From Alloprevotella tannerae (lineage in GTDB: Bacteria > Bacteroidota > Bacteroidia > Bacteroidales > Bacteroidaceae): a stretch of 14,038 bases of DNA. Location: assembly GCA_015259305.1 (NCBI GenBank), contig JABZGO010000021.1, positions 1-14,038 of the forward strand, read 5' to 3'. This document shows positions 9,048 to 14,038 of this stretch, one piece after another (within the stretch, counting starts at the first letter, position 1; the number at the start of each line of letters is the position of its first letter). The position numbers were made by a program, and so were the translations under genes. Under the pieces are notes generated by a model that saw only the letters and a program-made list of their open reading frames with translations, ran no database searches and had not been told where the DNA came from.

Positions 9048-9701
9048 ATGATCCGTACACTCATATTAGATTTTGATGGTACACTGGCAGACACCCAAAC
9101 ATCTATACTTGCCACAACGCATGCAGCCTTGCAAGAAATGGGGCTCCCGCAGCCCTCAGACGATTTTATTCGTAGTCTGATTGGCCTTCCGCTTAAAGAC
9201 ATGTTCCTTCGATATCCAGGCATTAAAGATGAGGCAATGGCACAAATCGGATTTGATACATATAAACGTCTTTTTGATCCGATAGCCGAACAAACCTTTC
9301 AGCTTTTTCCAAAGGTAGAAGCCACTTTGCGTCAGTTGCACTCCGCAACATCTATGAAAATCATAACTGCTTCAAGCCGTATGATTGCTTCACAAAAGCA
9401 TCTACTCGGATTAACTGAAATTAGAGACTGCTTTGACTTACTTTGCGGTTTAGAGACTGTAAAGCGACAAAAGCCGGCACCGGATATGGTATTATACATC
9501 TTAGAGGCAACTCAAACGGACGCCTCTGAAGCTCTTGTAGTAGGCGACGCCACGTATGACATCTTAATGGGGCGTGGAGCAAACTGCAGAACCTGTGCTG
9601 TTACTTATGGCAATCAATCAGCAGAACAACTCAGCTCAGCACAACCTGACTTTATCATTGATAATTTTGAAGAAGTAGGCAGATTAGCGCTAGAATTGTA
9701 A
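9048..9701 (+). CDS. HAD-superfamily hydrolase, phosphoglycolate phosphatase-like
   Basis: The 217-residue protein carries all four HAD motifs. Motif I is DFDGTLADT with the nucleophile Asp8 and acid/base Asp10. Motif II is TASSR at 107-111, motif III is Lys142 in KRQKPAPD, and motif IV is GDATYDILMG with Asp167 and Asp171. A helical cap between motifs I and II (residues about 15-90) places it with subfamily IA, which includes Gph phosphoglycolate phosphatases and PpaX-type pyrophosphatases. It is cytoplasmic and removes phosphate from a small substrate that cannot be named from sequence. It starts 42 bp after the secreted-protein gene, and no good -7 element is seen in that gap, so it probably shares that promoter. 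Confidence 0.88.
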   Translation: MIRTLILDFDGTLADTQTSILATTHAALQEMGLPQPSDDFIRSLIGLPLKDMFLRYPGIKDEAMAQIGFDTYKRLFDPIAEQTFQLFPKVEATLRQLHSATSMKIITASSRMIASQKHLLGLTEIRDCFDLLCGLETVKRQKPAPDMVLYILEATQTDASEALVVGDATYDILMGRGANCRTCAVTYGNQSAEQLSSAQPDFIIDNFEEVGRLALEL

Positions 9702-9730
9702 TCTATAATCCCACAACAATGAATTAAACA

Positions 9731-9768
9731 ATAAAAACGCCCTATCTCCCGCAATAGGAGGTAGAGCG
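9731..9768 (-). terminator. Intrinsic terminator of the small gene at 9801-9941
   Basis: Arms 9738-9749 and 9757-9768 form a 12-position stem with one wobble and one mismatch around a seven-base loop. On the minus strand the stem is followed by TTTTTATTGTTT, a good U-tract. On the + strand no T-run follows, so it serves the minus-strand transcript. Confidence 0.75.
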
Positions 9769-9800
9769 AATACCAATATCCACTTAATATTTTCTTATCT

Positions 9801-9941
9801 CTAATCTGTCATATCATTTGCTGATAGCAGTTTCCCAAGTTCATAGCGTAAGTTCTGACACATAGGGCCATTACCTACAGACTGGTAGCGCTTGATGCGA
9901 TACTCCAAAGATTTAATCAAATTCTTCTCTTTCATAATCAT
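9801..9941 (-). CDS. Small hypothetical protein (46 residues, or 44 from the second Met)
   Basis: The reading frame begins MIMKEKNLIKSLEYRIKRY, continues QSVGNGPMCQNLRYELGKLL and ends SANDMTD. It is basic in its first half and looks largely alpha-helical, with no signal peptide or membrane segment. The first in-frame stop upstream is at 9972-9974, and the start may be at 9941 or 9935. It is more than an incidental frame because it sits in a complete transcription unit: a perfect TAnnTTTG element on the minus strand at 10000-10007, and an intrinsic terminator 33 bp after its stop. I do not know the family. The short helical form with a LEYRIKRY core suggests a conserved Bacteroidales microprotein. 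The alternative is that the roughly 260-nt transcript works as an RNA. It lies antisense between the HAD gene and cytidine deaminase. Confidence 0.65.
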   Translation of the reverse strand: MIMKEKNLIKSLEYRIKRYQSVGNGPMCQNLRYELGKLLSANDMTD

Positions 9942-9999
9942 CTGTGTTATGGTGTCCCGTTTGGACGACCGTTATGCATTTTTACTTGTTTTATCGGTG

Positions 10000-10007
10000 C
10001 AAAATTA
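10000..10007 (-). promoter_or_regulatory. Promoter -7 element of the small gene
   Basis: On the minus strand this reads TAATTTTG, a perfect TAnnTTTG, 58 nt before the ATG at 9941. A leader of about 50 nt is expected. No TTTG is found at the -33 spacing. Confidence 0.55.
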
Positions 10008-10021
10008 CGCTAAGAGCGCCT

Positions 10022-10090
10022 AATAGAGCGAAGCGAACGCTTTATTCCGGCAAAAAAGTGGCAGATTTAGTATTTTCCTCTGCAATCTGC
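10022..10090. repeat. Two adjacent inverted repeats in the divergent promoter region
   Basis: The first is AATAGAGCG (10022-10030) with CGCTTTATT (10038-10046), nine pairs including one wobble and a seven-base loop. The second is GCAGATT (10061-10067) with AATCTGC (10084-10090), seven perfect pairs with a 16-base loop. Neither has a T-run. They lie between the divergent promoters of the small gene and cytidine deaminase, so operator sites are possible. No regulator is evident. Confidence 0.45.
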
Positions 10091-10124
10091 TTAGTTCACT
10101 TGGCGTTCTTATATCCATAAACTG

Positions 10125-10155
10125 TTGTTATAACGAGATAAATGCGCTAATTTTA
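10125..10155 (+). promoter_or_regulatory. Candidate promoter of cytidine deaminase gene
   Basis: TTG at 10125-10127, a 20-bp spacer, then TAATTTTA at 10148-10155, which is one base off TAnnTTTG. The ATG follows 26 bp later, giving a short leader of about 20 nt. Confidence 0.5.
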
Positions 10156-10181
10156 CACCCTCATATCTAAACTACACGATC

Positions 10182-10664
10182 ATGCAAGATAAAAAACAGC
10201 ATATCACATTCACGGTTTACCAAACAGAAACAGAATTGCCGCTCGAAGATAAAGAACTCATCAATTTAGCCAAGGATGCTACGGAAACGAGCTTCTCTCC
10301 CTACTCAAATTTCTGCGTCGGCGCAGCCGTATTACTTGAGAACGGAAAAGTTGTCCAAGGTAGCAATCAAGAAAATGCTTCTTTCACGACCGGCACGTGC
10401 GCTGAACGTTGTGCGATGTTCTATGCCAACGCTCAATACCCGGGCGTAGCAGTAAGTGCTATTGCCATTGCAGCCAAGAAGCGCAATGGAGCGTTTACCA
10501 ACGTCCCTATTTCTCCCTGTGGTGCTTGCCGCCAAGTATTAGCAGAAGTGGAACATCGACAAACAAAACCTTATAAGGTTCTACTATATGGGGCTAAAGA
10601 AATTTATTCCTTCGACACGATGGCTTGCCTGCTGCCATTTCAGTTTAATGGCGATAGTCTTTAA
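10182..10664 (+). CDS. cdd: Cytidine deaminase (tetrameric type)
   Basis: The 160-residue zinc enzyme converts cytidine and deoxycytidine to uridine and deoxyuridine in pyrimidine salvage. The family signature is complete: FSPYSNFCVGAAV near residues 38-50, TCAERCAMF with zinc ligand Cys73 and catalytic Glu75, and PCGACRQV with Cys113 and Cys116 as the other zinc ligands. The three-cysteine site and the length fit the small homotetrameric class, although about 20 extra residues precede the domain. The ATG at 10182 follows a plausible promoter. It is the only + strand gene in this stretch and ends before a hairpin shared with the converging mtgA. Confidence 0.95.
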   Translation: MQDKKQHITFTVYQTETELPLEDKELINLAKDATETSFSPYSNFCVGAAVLLENGKVVQGSNQENASFTTGTCAERCAMFYANAQYPGVAVSAIAIAAKKRNGAFTNVPISPCGACRQVLAEVEHRQTKPYKVLLYGAKEIYSFDTMACLLPFQFNGDSL

Positions 10665-10723
10665 TTTATGAAATAAGCGTGTAGCTTTCTTACCGCTCCA
10701 CGCTTCTACACATTATATGTAAT

Positions 10724-10772
10724 AAGGTGCGAACGGCCTCAAATAGAAGCCTTCGCACTTTTATTTATTTCT
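10724..10772. terminator. Terminator between convergent cdd and mtgA
   Basis: AAGGTGCGAACGGC (10724-10737) pairs with GCCTTCGCACTTTT (10749-10762), with one bulged C and one wobble. It is followed by TTTTATTTATTT, a good + strand U-tract for cdd. On the minus strand the stem lies just after the mtgA stop and is followed by ATTACAT, a weaker tail. Confidence 0.8.
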
Positions 10773-11447
10773 TCGTTCGTTCAATGTGGCGATATGCTTC
10801 ATTTGCCGCTCTATCCAACGCTGCCGCTGTCGCATATAAGAACCAGGGTGCTTTGAATCAAAGCGTAACGGGTTAGGAAGCGTTGCCGCAATCAATGCGC
10901 AATCAGATCGGCGCAACTGCTTCGCATGACAATCAAAATTACAACGAGCTACGGCCTCAACGCCATAAATACCATTCCCCATTTCAATACTATTCAGATA
11001 CACCTCCATAATGCGGTCTTTTGACCAAAACAGCTCTATCAATATCGTAAAATAAACTTCAAATCCTTTACGTATCCAAGTGGAACCCGGCCAAAGAAAT
11101 ACATTCTTTGCCGTCTGCTGACTGATGGTGCTTCCGCCCCTCCTACGTCCGCCGTTAATCTGTTCTTTTGCAGCATCGGCAATTGCATTAACGTCAAAGC
11201 CATGATGGTGAAGAAAATTTTGATCTTCCGAAGCCATTACCGCGACGGGCATATATACCGACATACTATCCAATGGTACCCATCGATGCAGCAAGCGGGG
11301 CGACTCACCACGCTGCATCTGCTGTGCACAACGAATAACCATTAACGGTGTAACTTCAACAGGAAGCCAACGATAAGCTAATACGACTAAAATCGTACTT
11401 GAAAAGAAGCCAATAAGGATCCACTTTAGTATCTTAAAAAACTTCAT
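10761..11447 (-). CDS. mtgA: Monofunctional biosynthetic peptidoglycan transglycosylase
   Basis: The 228-residue GT51 enzyme polymerises lipid II into glycan strands. One N-terminal membrane helix (residues about 5-25) anchors it with the catalytic domain in the periplasm. GT51 motifs are in order: EDQNFLHHHGFD at 74-85 with catalytic Glu74, RRGGSTISQQTAKN at 102-115, RKGFE at 126-130 with the second conserved Glu130, SKDRIMEVYLNSIEMG at 142-157, and GIYGVEAVAR at 159-168. There is no transpeptidase domain, and the length is normal for MtgA. It follows the DUF3127 gene on the same strand after a 104-bp gap that contains a hairpin. I see no perfect -7 element in that gap, so co-transcription with the DUF3127 gene is likely. 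Confidence 0.95.
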   Translation of the reverse strand: MKFFKILKWILIGFFSSTILVVLAYRWLPVEVTPLMVIRCAQQMQRGESPRLLHRWVPLDSMSVYMPVAVMASEDQNFLHHHGFDVNAIADAAKEQINGGRRRGGSTISQQTAKNVFLWPGSTWIRKGFEVYFTILIELFWSKDRIMEVYLNSIEMGNGIYGVEAVARCNFDCHAKQLRRSDCALIAATLPNPLRFDSKHPGSYMRQRQRWIERQMKHIATLNERRNK

Positions 11448-11466
11448 AAGAGCCGGCTTTATAACA

Positions 11467-11506
11467 ATTCCCCCTTATTCCGTTTACAATCGGAACGCGG
11501 AGGAAT
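11467..11506 (-). other. Two-step hairpin between DUF3127 gene and mtgA
   Basis: An outer stem ATTCCCCC (11467-11474) / GGAGGAAT (11499-11506), with one imperfect pair, encloses an inner perfect stem TTCCG (11478-11482) / CGGAA (11491-11495) across a symmetrical 3+3 internal loop. On the minus strand it is followed by TGTTATAAAG, not a convincing U-tract, and ends about 20 bp before the mtgA ATG. It may be an attenuator, an mRNA processing stem or a weak terminator. Confidence 0.5.
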
Positions 11507-11551
11507 AGTAAAAGTGTTTAACCCTAAAAACTTTTGAGTCTTATTGTGGAC

Positions 11552-11935
11552 TTAGAAAGGTAGATCATCAGTCGGATCTTCCTCAGGAACAACCGTTGGA
11601 GCCGGCACATCTGTTTGCGGGGCTGCAGCTTGTGTCATTGATGGCGCAGCTGCCTGCGCTTGTGCAGCTTGTACGCGCCAAGCTGAGATATCGTTAAACC
11701 ATCTTCCTTGATACTCGTGGGCATCTATGTCGAAAGACACAGTGAGCATCTGCCCTACCTGTATGTTAAATTGACGCAATCGATCTTCGCCAAAAACGCG
11801 AAAGACGCAATGGCGGGGAAACTGTCCATCTGTTGTCTCTATTACAAACTCTTGTGACTTCCAATTGTTACCCGTGCGCTTTGATACCCCTTCACGCGCC
11901 TCAAGGGCTGCAATTATCTTACCAGTAATTTCCAT
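11552..11935 (-). CDS. DUF3127 OB-fold-like protein with SSB-type acidic tail
   Basis: The 127-residue protein has a DUF3127 domain at residues 1-88: MEITGKIIAALEAREGVSK, then WKSQEFVIET, FGEDRLRQFNIQVGQMLTVSFDID and YQGRWFNDISAWRV. The domain looks like a five-strand OB-type barrel. A low-complexity Ala/Gln/Pro linker (about 89-115) follows, and the protein ends EEDPTDDLPF. Single-stranded-DNA-binding proteins have the same plan of OB fold, flexible linker and an acidic tip ending in D-D-[IL]-P-F, the tip that docks partner proteins. I infer a role in single-stranded DNA or RNA binding, but the family has no assigned function that I know of. The closest -7 match upstream is one base off. It is probably transcribed with mtgA. 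Confidence 0.85.
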   Translation of the reverse strand: MEITGKIIAALEAREGVSKRTGNNWKSQEFVIETTDGQFPRHCVFRVFGEDRLRQFNIQVGQMLTVSFDIDAHEYQGRWFNDISAWRVQAAQAQAAAPSMTQAAAPQTDVPAPTVVPEEDPTDDLPF

Positions 11936-11963
11936 TTTGGTATCTCTAAAATTATTTTCGAGG

Positions 11964-11971
11964 CGAAATTA
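11964..11971 (-). promoter_or_regulatory. Candidate -7 element of the DUF3127 gene
   Basis: On the minus strand this reads TAATTTCG, one base off TAnnTTTG, 28 nt before the ATG at 11935. No -33 TTTG is seen at the usual distance. Confidence 0.4.
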
Positions 11972-12507
11972 CAACTTTCTTTTTATCTTTTCGACATTAA
12001 AGCCAATAATATACCGCACCAGTACGGTTTTTTTTGCGAAGTAAAGCACACTTAATATTCAGTAAAGTACTTATAGCCAAGGGAGAAAGATAAGCATTAA
12101 GCAATTTTCTTATAGTTGTTCACTCAAGTAAATGCCAACAACCCACATTCCTCTCCTACTTTTTCTGAGTTTACCGCAACTCATACACCCACAGCTCTCT
12201 GTAGTAGGTCTAACATAAAACCACTATGCTTATAATATCACATCGCAAATTGCATAAAAGCAAAGAGTTTTCACGTTGTGCATCAAGATTAAACAAATCA
12301 TCTCCCAAGCCCAAGCATCAGCCATTAAACATAAACAATAGCTAGATACACTCGCGGTAGTACTATCCTACCAATGCAAGTGTACAATTATCCCCCTGCA
12401 ATGGTACAAACGTACTTTCACGGAAGGACTTTTGCTAAATGCGCCTTCAGAAAATCATGTATAACAAAGAGGAATCGTTTACAAGATAAAAAAAACGCAT
12501 TAAAGAC
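11972..12507. other. Gene-poor intergenic stretch
   Basis: I see no convincing gene here on either strand. The longest short frames with an ATG have 39 codons on the + strand (12226-12345) and 31 on the minus strand, and neither has supporting signals. Two structures are visible. One is a four-base stem ACCG/CGGT (12013-12028) running into eight T, terminator-like on the + strand although no + strand gene precedes it closely. The other is a nine-position stem ACCAATGCA (12370-12378) / TGCAATGGT (12397-12405) with one A-A mismatch and an 18-base loop, about 140 bp before the lysE-like gene. Confidence 0.5.
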
Positions 12508-12538
12508 TTTGGCTATTATTTCATTAAGCGTAACTTTG
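12508..12538 (+). promoter_or_regulatory. Promoter of the lysE-DUF4924-rfbD operon
   Basis: TTTG at 12508-12511, a 19-bp spacer, then TAACTTTG at 12531-12538 give an exact match to the Bacteroidetes housekeeping consensus TTTG-N19-TAnnTTTG. It is the best promoter in the window. Only eight bases separate the -7 element from the ATG at 12547, so the leader would be a few bases at most. Confidence 0.75.
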
Positions 12539-12546
12539 CAAACGAA

Positions 12547-13212
12547 ATGGGCGTCTTCGCAGAATATATCAGTACTTTTCAACTTTTTCTCAAAGGTTTA
12601 ATCATTGGCATTATAGCTTCTGCCCCAATGGGGCCGGTAGGCATACTGTGTATCCAACGAACCTTACAGAAAGGGCGATCTTATGGTATTGTAACTGGTG
12701 CTGGCGCAGCATTAAGCGACCTTTTTTATGCGCTGATTACAGGTGCCGGAATGAGTTTTGTGATCGACTTTGTCGACAATGAACGCAATGTATTTTGGCT
12801 TAAACTGGTAGGTAGCGTTATGCTTTTCATATTTGGTATTTGGACATTTGTTGCAGATCCACGCAAAAGCTTTCGCCCCGTTTCACACAGCAAGGGGACA
12901 CTATTTCACAACTTTATTACCTCTTTCTTCGTTACCGTCTCAAATCCGCTTATCATTTTTCTGTTTTTGGCATCATTTAATATGCTGACATTTGTTGTAC
13001 CCAATAATGTTTTTGGGTCAATTGTCGGTTATGTATCCATCTTAGCCGGTGCAATGATTTGGTGGTGGGGATTGACTTACGTCATTCTTAAAATGAGAAA
13101 GAATTTTGGCCTGCATGGCATCAAAAAACTCAATCATACAATAGGCACAATTGTTGTGCTCGTATCTATTGCTTACGCCATTATGACACTGCTTCACTTA
13201 TCTCTCTATTAA
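12547..13212 (+). CDS. LysE-family membrane transporter
   Basis: The 221-residue protein has about six membrane helices (roughly 12-35, 46-72, 83-102, 120-142, 155-178 and 196-218). Family segments are clear: IIASAPMGPVGILCIQRTL at 22-40, the usual helix 1 motif of LysE/RhtB proteins, then GAGAALSDLFYA at 51-62 and VSNPLIIFLF at 131-140. LysE/RhtB proteins export amino acids such as lysine, homoserine or threonine at the inner membrane. The substrate of this Bacteroidetes branch is not known to me. The ATG at 12547 leaves a short polar N-terminus before helix 1. The frame that also crosses this start from 12374 is a different one and contains the promoter, so it is ignored. It leads an operon with the DUF4924 gene (40 bp) and rfbD. 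Confidence 0.88.
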   Translation: MGVFAEYISTFQLFLKGLIIGIIASAPMGPVGILCIQRTLQKGRSYGIVTGAGAALSDLFYALITGAGMSFVIDFVDNERNVFWLKLVGSVMLFIFGIWTFVADPRKSFRPVSHSKGTLFHNFITSFFVTVSNPLIIFLFLASFNMLTFVVPNNVFGSIVGYVSILAGAMIWWWGLTYVILKMRKNFGLHGIKKLNHTIGTIVVLVSIAYAIMTLLHLSLY

Positions 13213-13252
13213 AGTGAATCGGTATATATTGTCTCTATTTTAAACCCTTCTT

Positions 13253-13795
13253 ATGATTATTGCAGAAAAACTACGCAATTCTAATCGGGCTGAATACCTG
13301 CTCTATATGTGGCAGGTAGAAGATCTTATTCGAGCTTACAATTGCGATATGGAGCGTATAAATAAAGAATATCTTTCTCGTTTTCAATTAGATGAAGAAA
13401 AGGCAAAAGCTACACAGCAATGGTACGCTGATCTTTGTGAGATGATGCAACGTGAAGGCCTATCACAGCACGGTCATTTGCAAATTAGCCACAACATACT
13501 TCAAGAACTGACGGAACTTCATGAGCAATTAATGAGTTCAGATCACTTCCCTTATTACAAAGCGATGTATCATAATGTACTTCCGCACATTGTACGTTTG
13601 CGAGCCAAAGGTAGTGATAAATCAACAGCCGAATTGCAAACCTGCTTTGAGGCACTATATGGAGCATTACTCTTAAAGCTGCAACACAAACCAATATCAG
13701 ATGAAACAGCACAAGCACTAAAGGATATAACGACCCTGCTTGGGCAATTGTCAGATTATTATTATCAAGATAAGAAAGAACCTATTTCATTTTAA
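13253..13795 (+). CDS. DUF4924 family cytoplasmic protein
   Basis: The 180-residue protein starts MIIAEKLRNSNRAEYLLYMW, followed by QVEDLIRAYNCDMERI, the signature of DUF4924, a Bacteroidetes family of unknown function. It has no signal peptide or membrane helix and looks all alpha-helical, with several amphipathic helices (residues 1-35, 48-70, 80-105, 108-120, 125-145 and 155-172). No catalytic motif can be seen. It lies 40 bp after the lysE-like gene and 4 bp before rfbD, so the three are almost certainly one transcript. From memory the same three-gene order recurs in other Bacteroidales, which suggests a shared need but does not reveal the function. Confidence 0.85.
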   Translation: MIIAEKLRNSNRAEYLLYMWQVEDLIRAYNCDMERINKEYLSRFQLDEEKAKATQQWYADLCEMMQREGLSQHGHLQISHNILQELTELHEQLMSSDHFPYYKAMYHNVLPHIVRLRAKGSDKSTAELQTCFEALYGALLLKLQHKPISDETAQALKDITTLLGQLSDYYYQDKKEPISF

Positions 13796-13799
13796 ACTT

Positions 13800-14038
13800 A
13801 TGGCACAACATATTCTCATCACTGGTTGTAAAGGTCAATTGGGAAACGAAATCCAACTATTGGCCTCATCTTACCCCAAATGGGCGTTCTACTATACGGA
13901 CAAAGAAGAGTTAGATATTACGGATCTCGGCGCCATCAAGGCATTTATTGAAACTTATCATATAGACACGATCATTAATTGTGCAGCTTATACAGCCGTA
14001 GATAAGGCAGAAAGCGATAATGACTTGTGCAATTTATT
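13800..14038 (+). CDS. rfbD: dTDP-4-dehydrorhamnose reductase (N-terminal part; 3' end outside window)
   Basis: The first 79 residues are visible. They begin MAQHILITGCKGQLGNEIQL, an NAD(P)-binding Rossmann loop of the form GxxGxLG at residues 9-15. Then come DKEELDITDLGAIKAFIETY and INCAAYTAVDKAESD, both closely matching RfbD/RmlD. The enzyme performs the last reduction of dTDP-L-rhamnose synthesis in the cytoplasm. The full protein is usually about 285-300 residues, so most of it lies beyond the window. The start is four bases after the DUF4924 stop. The product would supply L-rhamnose for surface polysaccharide, which fits the rhamnosyltransferase-like gene at the other end of the window, though that link is an inference. 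Confidence 0.93.
   Translation, partial: MAQHILITGCKGQLGNEIQLLASSYPKWAFYYTDKEELDITDLGAIKAFIETYHIDTIINCAAYTAVDKAESDNDLCNL

Noticed and set aside
12226..12345. 39-codon + strand frame in the large gap
   Set aside because: It has no promoter, terminator or recognisable peptide feature, and a frame of this length is expected by chance.
12374..12601. 75-codon + strand frame before and across the lysE-like start
   Set aside because: It overlaps the strongest promoter and the first 55 bases of the lysE-like gene in another frame, and its peptide has no recognisable features.

Overview
The window reads as a chromosomal segment of a member of the Bacteroidales, possibly Prevotellaceae or Porphyromonadaceae; I cannot fix the genus from sequence alone. 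The reasons are several protein families largely confined to Bacteroidetes (DUF1460, DUF3127, DUF3256 and DUF4924), a class II aldolase that closely resembles those of Bacteroides and Prevotella, and repeated matches to the Bacteroidetes promoter -7 element TAnnTTTG a short distance upstream of start codons. No strong Shine-Dalgarno sequences were noticed at the starts examined.

Left end (1-2840, + strand): the tail of a surface-polysaccharide (O-antigen or capsule) cluster. It holds the C-terminal part of a Wzx-type flippase, a complete Wzy-type polymerase and a family 2 glycosyltransferase, joined by overlapping stop and start codons. A 424-bp gene-free stretch follows. It carries a striking array of four 21-bp tandem units with dyad symmetry and two terminator-like hairpins. 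Next come groES-groEL (3265-5192), closed by a strong and probably bidirectional terminator.

Centre, minus strand (5259-8105): a DUF1460 NlpC/P60-type amidase lipoprotein, class II fructose-bisphosphate aldolase, and a DUF3256 secreted protein. Hairpins separate these three, so they are probably largely separate transcription units. Divergent from them on the + strand are an unrecognised secreted protein (8334-9005) and a HAD-family phosphatase (9048-9701).

Centre-right (9702-11935): a 46-codon minus-strand gene with its own -7 element and intrinsic terminator, cytidine deaminase on the + strand, then a minus-strand pair made of a DUF3127 OB-fold-like protein with an SSB-style acidic tail and the monofunctional peptidoglycan transglycosylase MtgA. 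A gene-poor stretch of about 610 bp separates these from the last operon.

Right end (12547-14038, + strand): a LysE-family membrane protein with a full TTTG-N19-TAnnTTTG promoter, a DUF4924 protein, and the 5' part of rfbD (dTDP-4-dehydrorhamnose reductase). Both ends of the window therefore touch polysaccharide synthesis: export, polymerisation and glycosyl transfer on the left, dTDP-rhamnose supply on the right. The middle is mostly housekeeping: chaperonin, glycolysis, nucleotide salvage and cell wall.

I see no rRNA, tRNA, insertion sequence, CRISPR array or phage gene. I found no clear new multi-gene system. The items most worth a second look are the palindromic 21-bp array before groES, the small gene at 9801-9941, and two promoters placed so close to their start codons that the transcripts may be leaderless.
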